Of a stretch of 64,000 nucleotides of DNA, positions 25,816 to 36,587 are shown piece by piece (position 1 is the stretch's first letter; each line of letters starts with the position of its first letter). The position numbers were made by a program, and so were the translations under genes. This stretch comes from Photorhabdus bodei (GTDB lineage Bacteria; Pseudomonadota; Gammaproteobacteria; Enterobacterales; Enterobacteriaceae). Under the pieces are notes generated by a model, which saw only the letters and a list, made by a program, of their open reading frames with translations, did no database searches and was not told the origin of the DNA. The stretch spans positions 1 to 64,000 of the forward strand of contig NZ_NSCM01000011.1 of NCBI RefSeq assembly GCF_003287735.1, written 5' to 3'.

Positions 25816-27063
25816 TTATAACGAATGTTTAACGTTGGCCCTATCCCAAATTAAACGCGGATCAAATGTCATTGCCGCAAACATAGTCAGGATCACAACT
25901 AAAGTAAAAATAACTGCCCCCATAGCAGGGTAGACACTCATCAATTTCCCCATACGTACCAGTGATGACAATATTGCGATAACAAATACATCAATCATTG
26001 ACCAACGGCCAACAAATTCGACAACTTCATAAATAAAATGCATTCGGGCGGAATCCCGTTTACCGTGGCCTTTGGCATCCCAACACAACCAGCTAATTGC
26101 CAGCATTTTCAAGGATGGCACCATAATACTAGCAATAAAAATGACTAAAGCGACCGGGTACGAACCTACACTCCATAGTAATATCACTCCAGCCATAATA
26201 GTGGAGTCACTCCGATTACCTAACGATTCTGTCACCATCATTGGCATAATATTAGCAGGAATATACAGCATTAAAGCTGTCACTATCAGTGCCATTGTCC
26301 ATTGTAGACTGTTGCGACGACGGGCATGCCCACGAGTATAACAACGTGTACATACCAATTGGTCTGCCGGTAAAATAGCCGTACAACACTGGCATAATCG
26401 AACACCCTGCACTAACCCCGATCTTCCTGCCTGTAACGGTATATTCACCCTAGGTGCGAGGGTTATCTGATTCCATAACCAGTGGCGATCCAGACATTGA
26501 AATGCTCTCACCTGGAGAAGACAGAACAGACAATATGGCAAAAAACTTAAACCTAACCCAATATCACCATAAGCCATTAACTTAACGAAGCTGACTAACA
26601 CCCCTGCTAGAAAGATTTCAACCATACACCAGCTTTTCATCTGGAATAAAACCCTGGCCAACCAGACTTTTATCTTCTGAGAAGTAACAACACCCTGGCA
26701 CAAGAGAATAACCGCTACCATACAAAACGCAGGCACCAGTTGAACACAGAGCAAAAAGAATGTTCCCACACTGACGTAATTTTCATTAAACATCACCTGA
26801 GGGATTTGAGATAAAGTAATTTCACTGCCAATTCCCGCCACACTCATGCTGACAAACGGAAACAGGCAAGCCATTAACAGCATAAATAATGCACTGACTG
26901 CATAACCTGTTGGCTGATGTTTAGGTTCTTTCCACCATGTGACTAATGTCGTCTTACAACGAGGACAAACTGCCTTCGTTCCCTGAACCCATTCTGGCAA
27001 TGTCACCAGCAAATCACATTGAGGGCACAATACCATTTCATGATGATGGTTACCGGAACACAA
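25816..27063 (-). CDS. pqiA: Inner-membrane protein PqiA
   Basis: A multispanning inner-membrane partner of PqiB, with two PqiA domains. Each begins with zinc-ribbon-like Cys pairs (CPQC and CPRC, then CQCC and CTRC). Conserved stretches are AYGDIGLGLSFLPYCLFC, RRRNSLQWT and DAKGHGKRDSARMHFIYEVV. I start it at TTG 27063, giving 415 residues against 417 in E. coli, because AGGGAGA lies seven bases upstream and the protein then begins like E. coli PqiA. An in-frame ATG at 27108 would add 15 unrelated residues. First gene of pqiABC. Confidence 0.92.
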   Translation of the reverse strand: MCSGNHHHEMVLCPQCDLLVTLPEWVQGTKAVCPRCKTTLVTWWKEPKHQPTGYAVSALFMLLMACLFPFVSMSVAGIGSEITLSQIPQVMFNENYVSVGTFFLLCVQLVPAFCMVAVILLCQGVVTSQKIKVWLARVLFQMKSWCMVEIFLAGVLVSFVKLMAYGDIGLGLSFLPYCLFCLLQVRAFQCLDRHWLWNQITLAPRVNIPLQAGRSGLVQGVRLCQCCTAILPADQLVCTRCYTRGHARRRNSLQWTMALIVTALMLYIPANIMPMMVTESLGNRSDSTIMAGVILLWSVGSYPVALVIFIASIMVPSLKMLAISWLCWDAKGHGKRDSARMHFIYEVVEFVGRWSMIDVFVIAILSSLVRMGKLMSVYPAMGAVIFTLVVILTMFAAMTFDPRLIWDRANVKHSL

Positions 27064-27146
27064 GATCTTTCTCCCTGTTAAGGAAATCGGGAATATCCAC
27101 AGAATCATACTCAGAAGAATTTCGCGGTATGATTCTGCTAATTATG

Positions 27147-29063
27147 TTAACTATTAACTGTTTTCAATGTTTCCAATTCCTGCCAGCGATCAAAAGCCGC
27201 TTCTAATGCTTGCTCTTTTTGAGACAGTTCAGTCAATATTTTTTGGGTTATTACATGAGGCTGATTAAAAAAGTCAGGATCACTCACTTGAGATTGTAAC
27301 TGATCAAGCTCTTCTTCCAGTTTCTCCAACAATGATGGTAATTGCTCTAACTCTCGTAATAAATGGTAACTCATTTTGTTACGAGAATTTTTTGGCGGTT
27401 CCTTAATCTTTTCTACTTTAACTTCCGTTTGAAGTTTTTTCTTATTTTGCTGGCGCAACGATACAACCTGTTCGCGCTGTTGCTGAGCATCGTAATAACC
27501 ACCAACATAATTATTGATCGCACCATTACCTTCAAAAATCCAACATTCTGTCACGGAGTTATCAACAAATTGACGATCATGACTCACCAGCAATACAGTA
27601 CCTGTATAATTGTCTACCAGCTCCTCCAGCAACTCTAATGTTTCCACATCCAGATCGTTGGTTGGCTCATCAAGTACCAACAAATTACTGGGTTTCAGGA
27701 ATAGACGCGCTAGTAACAATCGGTTCCTTTCACCACCAGAAAGCGCTTTAACAGGTGTCATTGCCCGTTTGGGATGAAACAGAAAATCCTGCAAATAACC
27801 CAGAACATGACGAGGACGACCATTCACCATCACTTCCTGTTTACCTTCAGCTAGGTTATCCATTACGGTTCTTTCCGGATCAAGTGCTATCCGATGCTGA
27901 TCAAAATAAGCAATTTCTAGTTTAGTACCACAATGAACACGGCCACTATCAGATTGCAGCTCACCTAACATCAGTTTCAGTAAAGTTGTTTTGCCACAAC
28001 CATTTGGTCCTACCAGTGCAATCTTATCCCCACGCTGAATTTGCACACTGAAATTATTGACCAGTTTCCTTTCACCAATTTGATAATTAACATTTTCCAG
28101 TTCAAAGACAATTTTGCCGGAACGACTCGCTTCTCCCATCTGTATTTTAGCGGTTCCCATTACTTCACGGCGTTGTGAACGCTCAATACGTAATGCCTTC
28201 AATGCCCTGACACGCCCTTCATTACGAGTACGACGCGCTTTAATCCCCTGGCGTATCCACACTTCTTCCTGAGCCAACTTACGATCAAATTCAGCATTTT
28301 GCATCTCTTCCACACGCAACGCGTCTTCTTTGCCTTCAAGAAACTTATCGTAATTACCCGGCCACGATACTAACTTACCCCGATCCAAATCGACGATACG
28401 GGTTGCCATATTGCGAATAAATGAACGGTCATGAGAAATGAAAACAAGGCTACCCTGAAAATCTTTCAGGAAATTCTCTAGCCATTCAATCGTATCAATA
28501 TCCAAGTGGTTAGTTGGTTCATCAAGAAGCAAGACTTTTGGCAAACTAACCAACGCCCTTCCCAATGCTGCCTTACGCAACCAACCACCTGAAAGAGAAG
28601 AGAGCTTCGCTTCCGCAGGTAAAGAGAGCTGTTTCAATACGTCATTAATGCGGCTATCCAGTGACCATAACCCACGAATATCCAGCACCTCCTGCAATTC
28701 TGCCAGGCGGTTAAGGTTTTTCTCATTTGGATCCTGCTCCACCAAGCGGGAGACCAGATGAAAAGATTTAATATATTCGGCCTGCTCCTGAACGCCTTCG
28801 GCAACAAAATCAAAAACCGTCCCTTCTATATTACGGGGGGGATCCTGCTGTAAGCGGGCGACAACCAGATCCTGTTCGTAAATAACCTGACCATCATCCA
28901 ACGGCTGCTCTTTTGCTAATACCCGTAACAAAGTAGATTTTCCAGCACCGTTACGGCCAACCAGACAAACCCTTTCATTTTCTTCTATATGCAATTCTGC
29001 ATTATCAAGTAATGGTGCATCACTGAACGACAACCACGCACCAGATAAATTTATCAATGACAT
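27147..29063 (-). CDS. uup: ABC-F ATPase Uup
   Basis: A soluble ABC-F protein with two ATPase domains and no membrane part. It acts on ribosomes and affects excision of transposons. Walker A motifs are GRNGAGKST (near residue 37) and GPNGCGKTT (near 350); signatures LSGGWLRKAALGRAL and LSGGERNRLLLARL; Walker B LLLDEPTNHLD and LVLDEPTNDLD. The C-terminal 90 residues form the charged coiled-coil, DNA-binding tail typical of Uup. Length 638 compares with 635 in E. coli. It follows rlmL after five bases, so the two are probably co-transcribed. Confidence 0.95.
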   Translation of the reverse strand: MSLINLSGAWLSFSDAPLLDNAELHIEENERVCLVGRNGAGKSTLLRVLAKEQPLDDGQVIYEQDLVVARLQQDPPRNIEGTVFDFVAEGVQEQAEYIKSFHLVSRLVEQDPNEKNLNRLAELQEVLDIRGLWSLDSRINDVLKQLSLPAEAKLSSLSGGWLRKAALGRALVSLPKVLLLDEPTNHLDIDTIEWLENFLKDFQGSLVFISHDRSFIRNMATRIVDLDRGKLVSWPGNYDKFLEGKEDALRVEEMQNAEFDRKLAQEEVWIRQGIKARRTRNEGRVRALKALRIERSQRREVMGTAKIQMGEASRSGKIVFELENVNYQIGERKLVNNFSVQIQRGDKIALVGPNGCGKTTLLKLMLGELQSDSGRVHCGTKLEIAYFDQHRIALDPERTVMDNLAEGKQEVMVNGRPRHVLGYLQDFLFHPKRAMTPVKALSGGERNRLLLARLFLKPSNLLVLDEPTNDLDVETLELLEELVDNYTGTVLLVSHDRQFVDNSVTECWIFEGNGAINNYVGGYYDAQQQREQVVSLRQQNKKKLQTEVKVEKIKEPPKNSRNKMSYHLLRELEQLPSLLEKLEEELDQLQSQVSDPDFFNQPHVITQKILTELSQKEQALEAAFDRWQELETLKTVNS

Positions 29064-29068
29064 AGTAA

Positions 29069-31186
29069 TTATTTTTCCTCACCAGCATGACGTAATAGCC
29101 AGCAGTTGTGAATCTGACGATTGCGGGCAAAATCCTGCGACTGGGTTTTACTGGTGATTTCTTCTGCCACCAAGCCAGCTTTTTCCAGCTCAGCAAAATC
29201 CATTTTAAAACCACGTTTATTATTAGAGAACATCAGCGTTCCTCCACGACGCAACAAGCGCTTAAGCTGTCTCATCAACATGATATGGTCGCGTTGTACA
29301 TCAAATGTATCTTCCATCCGTTTAGAATTGGAAAAAGTCGGCGGATCAATAAAAATCAAATCAAACTGTTCATTGGCCCGTGCCAACCAAGTGAGACAAT
29401 CTGCCTGAATCAACCGATGCTGACGCCCGGTTAATTCATTAGCCTGTAAGTTCCGTTCAGCCCATTCAAGATAAGTGCGAGACATATCAACCGTCGTTGT
29501 TGAACGCGCGCCTCCTAATCCAGCATGTACCGTCGCTGCTCCTGTATAGGCAAACAGATTCAGAAAATCTTTTCCTTCACTCATTTTACCTAGCATTTTT
29601 CGGGCAATACGATGATCAAGGAACAAGCCAGTGTCCAAATAGTCAGTTAAATTGACCCAGAATTTTGCGTCATACTCATTTACCAGAAAGAATTCCTGTT
29701 TTTCTGCCATTTTTTCATACTGGCTTTTGCCTTTCTGACGCTGACGAGTTTTAAGTACTAATTGATTTGATGAGAGTCCAAGAATTTGCATCGTTGCACT
29801 GATAGCATCAAATAAACGCTGACGCGCTTTATTAGCATCAACACTTTTTGGCGGAGCATATTCCTGAATCACTACTTTATCCGCATAACGGTCAACAGCC
29901 ACATTGTATTCTGGCAAATCAGCATCATACAGACGATAACAATTAATCCCTTGCTGTTTTGCCCAGTGAGTTAATTTCTTTTCATTTTTGCGCAGGCGGT
30001 TGGCATAATCTTCCGCCACATTCACCTCTGATGAGTGCGGTTTATCTGACAACTGATAATTTTTCTGTACGCAATCCAGTGGACCATTTTTAGCTTTAAA
30101 CTCACGTTCAGCCCGTAATTGCAAGCAGCTCAGCAATTCAGGTGACGCACTAAATAGAGACAGACGCCAGCTAGGGAAACGGCTTTTCATTATCCGCCCA
30201 AACAAACTGTGTAGTGCAATCAATGCCGGCTCACTTTCCAAACGCTCACCATAAGGTGGATTACTTAATACTGTTCCAGCTGGGCCTTCTGGTAACGGAT
30301 TTTCCAGACGACTGGCATCACCTTGCTGGAACGTTATCAACTGCGCAACCCCGGCTCTACGAGCATTTGACCGAGCCATATCCAGCACTCTGCGATCAAT
30401 ATCAGAACCAACAAAACGGGAAGCTGTCTCCTGAAGACCTTTACAAAAGCGGATCTGCGCTTCTGTGATTACCTCACGCCAAATTTCTTCATCATGTTGC
30501 AACCAAGCAATAAAGCCCCAGTGGTTACGATGAAGCCCAGGAGCACGATCAGCCGCCATCATTGCGGCTTCAATCAATAATGTGCCAGAACCACACATAG
30601 GATCGACCATCGGAGTACCAATCCGCCAGCCTGAACGTAGAATAATCGCAGCAGCCAGATTTTCTTTCAGTGGGGCTTGACCAGCAAGATCGCGATAACC
30701 TCGGATATGCAAACCATCACCACTCAAATCCAATGCAACACTGGCTTTCTCTTTATTCAAAAAAACATTAATGCGAACATCCGGCTGTTGCTTTGCCACA
30801 TTGGGGCGTTGATCCAACTTACGAGTAAAGCTATCGACAATGGCGTCTTTAACCTTGAGTGCGCCATATTGCGTGTTACGTATCTCTTCATTTGTGCCAC
30901 TGAAATGCACAGAGAAAGTACTTTCTACAGAAAAAATCTGGCTCCAATCAATAGACTGAACTCCAAGATAGAGATCTAAATCGCTATAAACATTAAATTC
31001 GTTTAGCGGTAGCAAAATACGTGATGCCAGCCTGCTCCACATCAGACTTTTATACATCACTCTACCATCACCTTGAAAATGAACTCCGCCTTGCACAATT
31101 TTGCATGATTGCGCACCCAGCATTTCCAGTTCGTTCTTCAATAATTCTTCTAATCCACGCGCCGTGCTGGCAAACAGAGAGTTCAT
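29069..31186 (-). CDS. rlmL: 23S rRNA methyltransferase RlmKL (m2G2445 and m7G2069)
   Basis: A bifunctional enzyme: the N-terminal THUMP and RlmL domain methylates G2445 ([25 protein letters not shown]), and the C-terminal RlmK domain makes m7G2069 ([33 protein letters not shown]). ATG 31186 gives [17 protein letters not shown] as in E. coli and 705 residues; the frame extends five codons upstream only with a TTG. It is divergent from ycbX by about 100 bases. Confidence 0.96.
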   Translation of the reverse strand: MNSLFASTARGLEELLKNELEMLGAQSCKIVQGGVHFQGDGRVMYKSLMWSRLASRILLPLNEFNVYSDLDLYLGVQSIDWSQIFSVESTFSVHFSGTNEEIRNTQYGALKVKDAIVDSFTRKLDQRPNVAKQQPDVRINVFLNKEKASVALDLSGDGLHIRGYRDLAGQAPLKENLAAAIILRSGWRIGTPMVDPMCGSGTLLIEAAMMAADRAPGLHRNHWGFIAWLQHDEEIWREVITEAQIRFCKGLQETASRFVGSDIDRRVLDMARSNARRAGVAQLITFQQGDASRLENPLPEGPAGTVLSNPPYGERLESEPALIALHSLFGRIMKSRFPSWRLSLFSASPELLSCLQLRAEREFKAKNGPLDCVQKNYQLSDKPHSSEVNVAEDYANRLRKNEKKLTHWAKQQGINCYRLYDADLPEYNVAVDRYADKVVIQEYAPPKSVDANKARQRLFDAISATMQILGLSSNQLVLKTRQRQKGKSQYEKMAEKQEFFLVNEYDAKFWVNLTDYLDTGLFLDHRIARKMLGKMSEGKDFLNLFAYTGAATVHAGLGGARSTTTVDMSRTYLEWAERNLQANELTGRQHRLIQADCLTWLARANEQFDLIFIDPPTFSNSKRMEDTFDVQRDHIMLMRQLKRLLRRGGTLMFSNNKRGFKMDFAELEKAGLVAEEITSKTQSQDFARNRQIHNCWLLRHAGEEK

Positions 31187-31287
31187 GTTACATATCACCA
31201 AGAAAGAAAATTGTTACGCATTATAGCTAATCTAAGTGACATGTCATAAAGTTGCGCATGTAAAAAATGTTTCATGGAGATTAACGG

Positions 31288-32403
31288 ATGATAGCTCTGT
31301 CTCGCCTGTATACCCACCCGGTAAAGTCTATGCGTGGTTTGCAACTCTCCCATGCCTTAGTCAGTGAAAGCGGCCTTATATTTGATCGCAATTTTATGAT
31401 CACAATGACAGACGGGACTTTTATTACCGCCCGTAAATATCCTCAGATGTTGTTATTTACTCCGGCTATGTTAAATAACGGTATTTATCTGCGTGCGCCC
31501 AACGGAGAAAATGCCACCGTACTTTACAGTGATTTCCTACCTGAACAACAACCTACGGAAGTATGGGGCAACCATTTTACGGCTCTCATTGCACCAGAAA
31601 CCGTTAACCAATGGCTAAGTCGTTTCTTTGACATTCCGGTGCAATTACGCTGGTTAAGCCATGAATTAACCCGCAGAGTAAAAAAACACCCCGAAATTCC
31701 ATTATCATTTGCGGATGGTTATCCATTTTTACTGATTAATGAATCCTCATTTCGTTTATTACAACAACGTTGCCCGGCCAGTATTAAATTAGAGCAATTT
31801 CGTCCAAATATTGTTATTACCGGTGCAGAAGCATTTGCAGAAGACAGTTGGCAATCAATTCAGATTGGCGAGGTTATTTTTGATTTACCCAAACCGTGTA
31901 GTCGCTGTATTCTGACAACCGTCAGCATTGATAAAGGCATTAAAAATCCTAACGGAGAGCCATTAGCGACATTGCAATCATTCCGTACAGCAGAAAATGG
32001 TGATGTCGATTTTGGTCAGAATCTCATTGCCCGTTCAAGTGGTATTATTAGAATCGGAGATAATGTCACTATATTAGCTAAAAAAGATCCGCGTAAATAT
32101 GGCAGTAGCGAAAAAATCGAAAATATTGATTTACCAAAAATAAATGAGCAATCTGTCACTATTGAATATAACGGAAAAACCTTTACAGGTAATAATCAAC
32201 AAATCATTTTAGAACAACTGGAACAACAAAAAATTAGAGTACCCTATTCATGTCGAGCGGGAATATGTGGATGCTGTAAAATATCTTTAGTTAAGGGAGA
32301 GGTTTCTCCTTTAAAAGCCACGGCGATTAAAAATGACGGCCATATTTTAGCTTGCTGTTGTGTTCCAAAGAGCAATCTTATTCTTAATAATAGCGAAGAA
32401 TAG
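31288..32403 (+). CDS. ycbX: MOSC-domain protein YcbX with ferredoxin domain
   Basis: In E. coli YcbX takes part in molybdenum-cofactor-dependent detoxification of N-hydroxylated base analogues. The N-terminal MOSC beta-barrel (about residues 1-95) and the MOSC domain (to about 265; [14 protein letters not shown] contains the conserved Cys) are followed by a plant-type [2Fe-2S] ferredoxin domain with CRAGICGCC and a later ACCC. Length is 371 residues. A hairpin follows the stop. Confidence 0.93.
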   Translation: MIALSRLYTHPVKSMRGLQLSHALVSESGLIFDRNFMITMTDGTFITARKYPQMLLFTPAMLNNGIYLRAPNGENATVLYSDFLPEQQPTEVWGNHFTALIAPETVNQWLSRFFDIPVQLRWLSHELTRRVKKHPEIPLSFADGYPFLLINESSFRLLQQRCPASIKLEQFRPNIVITGAEAFAEDSWQSIQIGEVIFDLPKPCSRCILTTVSIDKGIKNPNGEPLATLQSFRTAENGDVDFGQNLIARSSGIIRIGDNVTILAKKDPRKYGSSEKIENIDLPKINEQSVTIEYNGKTFTGNNQQIILEQLEQQKIRVPYSCRAGICGCCKISLVKGEVSPLKATAIKNDGHILACCCVPKSNLILNNSEE

Positions 32404-32425
32404 ATCTTTAAATTAGAATCAAACT

Positions 32426-32448
32426 AACGTGCCATAAGTTGGCACGTT
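32426..32448 (+). terminator. Hairpin after ycbX
   Basis: AACGTGCCA (32426-32434) pairs perfectly with TGGCACGTT (32440-32448), 22 bases past the ycbX stop. It lacks a long T tract, so terminator strength is doubtful. Confidence 0.5.
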
Positions 32449-32458
32449 GAACTCCAAT

Positions 32459-32512
32459 TTCTCTCCCCTTCCTTCCCATTTTGGCGCTAACACCGCTTAA
32501 AAGGGAGAAAAA
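32459..32512. repeat. Hairpin module 1 flanking the glycosyltransferases
   Basis: TCTCTCCCCTT... and ...AAAAGGGAGA form an imperfect stem with TTTTGGCGCTAACAC in the loop region. Related hairpins lie at 33996-34041 and 35509-35551, so each glycosyltransferase gene is bounded by a similar structure. Confidence 0.55.
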
Positions 32513-32678
32513 ATCAATAAATTTTATAAATAAATCACAATGGTGATTGTTATAACGAATTTATTATTACAATAATGAATTAATTATTACCATAATGAAT
32601 TTATAACTACTGTCATAAAATGATTACACTCTAATCAGGAGCTTAAGTCACTCAGACAAAACACCAAAGGAGTAAGTC

Positions 32679-33977
32679 ATGGCACGTATCATCATTGCAG
32701 CGCTCGCAACCCCTGGACATGTCTATCCAATGTTAAAGATCACTCAATCGCTAATAGCACAAGGACATCAGGTAACTGTGTTTACCGGTGCATTATTTCG
32801 CCAACAGGTAGAAGCTTTAAGCGCACAATTTGTTCCTTTTGATCAACAGGTAGATTTTGACTACCGCCATTTAGAACAGCATTTTCCCGACCGTGCTCAA
32901 CTTCCTCCGGGAAATGTACAAATGGCACTAGCATTCAAGAATTTCTTCTCCACCCCAATCCCAGTTCTTGACCGCCAATTACGGCAAATTATCCGTGAAC
33001 AACAAGCAGATCTACTTATAGCCGAGAACTGCTTTTATGGCATATTACCCCTGCTGCAAGAAGAAAAAACCCATCGTCTTCCAGTGATAGTCATTGGCAT
33101 AACACCTCTGGCTTACTCTTCGAAAGATTCAATTTTCTGGGGGCCACGTATCCCACCTGCGGTATTACCACCAGAATTGACACATGAACAGCTCGTCGAT
33201 AAAGCCAACCAACAACTCATAGCCGAAGTGCAGGATAGTTTCAATAATTCATTAGTCCAGTCAGGAGGCTCTGCATTAACCAGATTTTTCAACGATGAAG
33301 TCATCTTTGGTGCTGATCGCTTTTTGCAACTCTCAACTCTGGCATTTGAATATCCACGGGAAGGATTGCCTGATACCGTCCATTTTATTGGGCCACTTCC
33401 TAACCCTGCACCGACCACAACATCACCTCAATTATGGGAAGAAGATGATCCACGTCCATTGGTTATAGTTACTCAGGGTACTATTTCCAATACCGATTTA
33501 AATCAGTTGATTCTCCCTACATTGCGTGCACTGACTACATTACCGGTACGTATATTGGCAACCACCGGTGGCAGATCGGTAGAAACACTGAGTAAAGATC
33601 TACCTGAAAACGTGCGCGTCGAAGAATTTATTTCATTTGAACACTGGCTGCCGAAAGCTTCATTGCTGATATCCAACGGGGGCTACGGAACCATCAATTA
33701 TGCTCTCAGCCACGGAACACCATTACTTATTGCCGATGCAGGAGAAGGCAAGCAGGAAGCAGCGTTTCGTGTTGTATGGGCTGGATGCGGTACTAATCTG
33801 GATACAGCACATCCCACTGAATCTCAACTTAAGCAAACAGTGGAAAATATGCTGAGTACAGACTTGTTTAAACAACGTGCGCAAATTGTCCAAAAAGATT
33901 ACGCAAAACATGATGCATTAGCGGCAATATCCCGTCACGTAGAACAATTAATTCTCGAACAAAACCACATTAACTAA
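32679..33977 (+). CDS. GT1-family glycosyltransferase, copy 1
   Basis: A 432-residue GT-B fold enzyme of the UGT/MGT family (YjiC-like, also resembling rhamnolipid and natural-product glycosyltransferases). It likely moves sugar from a nucleotide sugar to a small hydrophobic acceptor. The N-terminal RIIIAALATPGHVYPMLK holds the presumed catalytic His14. The C-terminal donor-binding region reads HWLPKASLLISNGGYGTINY, then GTPLLIAD. AAAGGAG precedes the ATG. It is highly similar to the next gene. The acceptor is unknown; no biosynthetic genes are adjacent. Confidence 0.88.
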   Translation: MARIIIAALATPGHVYPMLKITQSLIAQGHQVTVFTGALFRQQVEALSAQFVPFDQQVDFDYRHLEQHFPDRAQLPPGNVQMALAFKNFFSTPIPVLDRQLRQIIREQQADLLIAENCFYGILPLLQEEKTHRLPVIVIGITPLAYSSKDSIFWGPRIPPAVLPPELTHEQLVDKANQQLIAEVQDSFNNSLVQSGGSALTRFFNDEVIFGADRFLQLSTLAFEYPREGLPDTVHFIGPLPNPAPTTTSPQLWEEDDPRPLVIVTQGTISNTDLNQLILPTLRALTTLPVRILATTGGRSVETLSKDLPENVRVEEFISFEHWLPKASLLISNGGYGTINYALSHGTPLLIADAGEGKQEAAFRVVWAGCGTNLDTAHPTESQLKQTVENMLSTDLFKQRAQIVQKDYAKHDALAAISRHVEQLILEQNHIN

Positions 33978-33995
33978 ACCCTAGATACCTTCTTC

Positions 33996-34041
33996 TTTCC
34001 TCTCCGTTTTGGTGCTAACACAGACCGACAGGGAGAGGAAA
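33996..34041. repeat. Hairpin module 2 between the glycosyltransferases
   Basis: TTTCCTCTCC (33996-34005) pairs with GGAGAGGAAA (34032-34041); the loop contains TTTTGGTGCTAACACAG, closely resembling the loop of module 1. It may terminate copy 1. Confidence 0.65.
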
Positions 34042-34202
34042 TCGGCATATTTCATTACATCATAAAAAATAAATCAAAGTTATTATTGTAATAATTAATT
34101 ATTATTTCTGTAATTAATTTATAATAGTAGTCATAAAATAATCACCCCTGAGTCAGGAGCTAACTAGCGTAATTAAATCAAAACAGTACAAAGGAGCAAA
34201 TT

Positions 34203-35498
34203 ATGGCACGAATTGTCATTGCAGCGGTTGCAACACCCGGGCATGTCTATCCGATGTTAAAGGTAACTCAATCACTGATAACACAAGGGCATCAAGTAAC
34301 TGTCTTCACTGGCGCATTATTTCGCCAACAAGTAGAGGCTTTAAACGCACAATTTATCCCTTTTGATGAGCAGATAGACTTTGATTACCGCCACTTAAAG
34401 CAACGTTTTCCTGACCGAGCGCACCTGCCGCCAGGAAATCTGCAAATGGCACTAGCGTTTAAAGATTTCTTCTGTAGCCCAATCCCATTCCTCGACCGCC
34501 AACTACAACAAATCATCCATGAGCAGCAAGCAGAATTACTGATAGCCGAGAATTGCTTTTATGGCATATTGCCACTACTGCAAAAAGAAAAAGCTCATCG
34601 CCTTCCCGTGATCATAATTGGCATAACGCCTCTGGCTTACTCTTCGAAAGATTCAATTTTCTGGGGGCCACGTATCCCACCCGCACTATTACCATCAGAA
34701 TTGACACATGAACAACTCGTAGATGAGGAAACCCGACAACTCATAACCGAAGTACAGGATAGCTTTAATGATGCGTTAGCTCAGTCAGGATGCGCTACGT
34801 TAACCAGATTTTTCAACGATGAAGTCATTTTGGGTTCTGACCGCTTTTTGCAACTTTCAACCCTGGCATTTGAATACCCACGAGAAGGATTACCTAATAC
34901 AGTCCATTTTATTGGCCCACTCCCCAACCCCGCACCGATAACAGAATCACCTCAATTATGGGAAGAAGGTGATCCACGCCCATTGGTTATAGTCACTCAA
35001 GGTACTATGTCTAATACCGATCTAAACCAGTTAGTTTTCCCCACATTGCGTGCACTGGCTACATTACCCGTGCGTGTATTAGCAACTACTGGTGGTAGAT
35101 CAGTAGAAATACGGCCAGAGAACATCCCCGACAACGCACATATCGAAGAATTTATCTCATTTGAGCACTGGCTACCAAAAGCTTCATTGCTAATATCCAA
35201 CGGAGGTTACGGAACCATTAATTATGCCCTTAACCACGGTACACCAGTGCTCATTGCCGATACAGGAGAAGGCAAACAGGAAACAGCATTTCGCGTCGTA
35301 TGGGCTGGATGCGGTATTAATCTGGATACAGCACAACCTACTGAATCTCAGCTTAAGCAAACAGTGGAAAATATGCTACGTACAAACTTGTTTAAACAAC
35401 GCGCACAAATCGTCCAAGACGATTACTCCAATCACGACGCATTAGCAGCAATATCCCATCACGCAGAACAATTAATCTTCGAAAATCGTGCTAATTAA
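34203..35498 (+). CDS. GT1-family glycosyltransferase, copy 2
   Basis: A 431-residue paralogue of the preceding gene; by eye more than four fifths of residues are identical along the whole length, so this is a tandem duplication that has diverged slightly. His14 in the GHVYPMLK segment and the donor motif SNGGYGTINYAL are retained. Differences cluster in the middle N-terminal half (for example IPFLDRQLQQIIHEQQAEL), the part that faces the acceptor in this fold, so the two may differ in acceptor. AAAGGAG precedes the ATG, and its AT-rich upstream region resembles that of copy 1. Confidence 0.88.
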   Translation: MARIVIAAVATPGHVYPMLKVTQSLITQGHQVTVFTGALFRQQVEALNAQFIPFDEQIDFDYRHLKQRFPDRAHLPPGNLQMALAFKDFFCSPIPFLDRQLQQIIHEQQAELLIAENCFYGILPLLQKEKAHRLPVIIIGITPLAYSSKDSIFWGPRIPPALLPSELTHEQLVDEETRQLITEVQDSFNDALAQSGCATLTRFFNDEVILGSDRFLQLSTLAFEYPREGLPNTVHFIGPLPNPAPITESPQLWEEGDPRPLVIVTQGTMSNTDLNQLVFPTLRALATLPVRVLATTGGRSVEIRPENIPDNAHIEEFISFEHWLPKASLLISNGGYGTINYALNHGTPVLIADTGEGKQETAFRVVWAGCGINLDTAQPTESQLKQTVENMLRTNLFKQRAQIVQDDYSNHDALAAISHHAEQLIFENRAN

Positions 35499-35850
35499 CT
35501 TCATTATCTCTCCTCCCCATCTCGGAACTAATGTTATCCAGAGGGGAGGAAATTATAAAAGCGCTTCTTATCTATTTTTCATGCCTGCTTCAAATGAGTG
35601 AGCTGTAGCTATTACATATAATAGGCAAATTTCTGTGATAATAGCCAACAGGAGATTTTAGAACACAAGACAAGAAAAGAGTGACTTACTCATAATCAGA
35701 TGGGAAGATGTGAATGAGATAAAATTTCCTCAAATGATAAAGAACAATTTTCTTAATTAAAAACAGTGATTATCTTCTGACTTGTCGTTCTATTTTCAAA
35801 AAGTGTCTTTACTCTTGGAAATCACAGAACAATGGGATCTTAAACCCAAA
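35499..35850. repeat. Hairpin module 3 and gene-free stretch
   Basis: TCCTCCCC (35511-35518) pairs with GGGGAGGA (35543-35550), with CGGAACTAATG in the loop. This is the third member of the hairpin set and probably the terminator of copy 2. The rest, to zapC, is AT-rich with no credible gene. Confidence 0.55.
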
Positions 35851-36396
35851 TCAAATCGCAGTGCCATAAATTGGCGTATAAATAGGTTCCACAAATGGCA
35901 TCAATCGATCATTCATAATCTTAATTGGATCACAAAAATTCATTACCCGATCGGATAATTTTAATTGCGATTGAGCTAGCAGACAAAGGCTCGCACTATC
36001 CCCGGCCTCTACTACTAAGAATATAGCATCTGTCCCGCAATCCTGGAGCCGTACCTGAATCAGTTCTCCTTGTATCGGCTTCTCTATCATGGCAAAACGA
36101 GAAAAATACCAGCTTCTTGGCATTTGTGGCTTAATAAAGCGGAACGCCACTAATGCATTAAGAACTAATTCAGCCCTGGATTCATCTGAAATATTAATTC
36201 GGCGTGTCTGCTCTTCAAAACAATAATAAAGCGTCGCATCTTCTACAGAAAATGAAGTTTCTCCCATTGCATAGGGTATCAGCATCTTAGCAGGAAAACA
36301 GGAACGAAAAACCATACCATTAGACAGATCGAGCATTATACGGTCATGGTCAGCATCAAAATACCAGCGCCATTGATCATCAGGTTTAATGTTCAT
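35851..36396 (-). CDS. zapC: Cell division protein ZapC
   Basis: A 181-residue FtsZ-associated protein that bundles FtsZ filaments at the Z ring. It matches E. coli ZapC: IKPDDQWRWYFDADHDRIML, LSNGMVFRS, AELVLNALVAFRFIKPQMPR and CLLAQ...KIMNDRL near the end. AAAAGGG precedes the ATG. It follows pyrD on the same strand, 191 bases downstream, whereas ycbX is oppositely transcribed. Confidence 0.95.
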   Translation of the reverse strand: MNIKPDDQWRWYFDADHDRIMLDLSNGMVFRSCFPAKMLIPYAMGETSFSVEDATLYYCFEEQTRRINISDESRAELVLNALVAFRFIKPQMPRSWYFSRFAMIEKPIQGELIQVRLQDCGTDAIFLVVEAGDSASLCLLAQSQLKLSDRVMNFCDPIKIMNDRLMPFVEPIYTPIYGTAI

Positions 36397-36543
36397 GAAT
36401 TACCCTTTTATGCCAAGAAAGTTTACATCGTCAAACAGATTGTAAATAACTTGCCCGCTATTCAGTAAAATAAATCCTGCCATAATTAAAAGATATGCAA
36501 AGATACAGATAAAATTTAGGCGATCAGAGTGAATATAGACGAG

Positions 36544-36567
36544 TTGGGGGCAAAAATAAACCCCCAA
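36544..36567 (-). terminator. Hairpin downstream of pyrD
   Basis: TTGGGGG (36544-36550) and CCCCCAA (36561-36567) form a seven-pair stem 21 bases past the pyrD stop. No T tract follows on the minus strand. Confidence 0.45.
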
Positions 36568-36587
36568 TGATAAATTAACAGAAAGAT

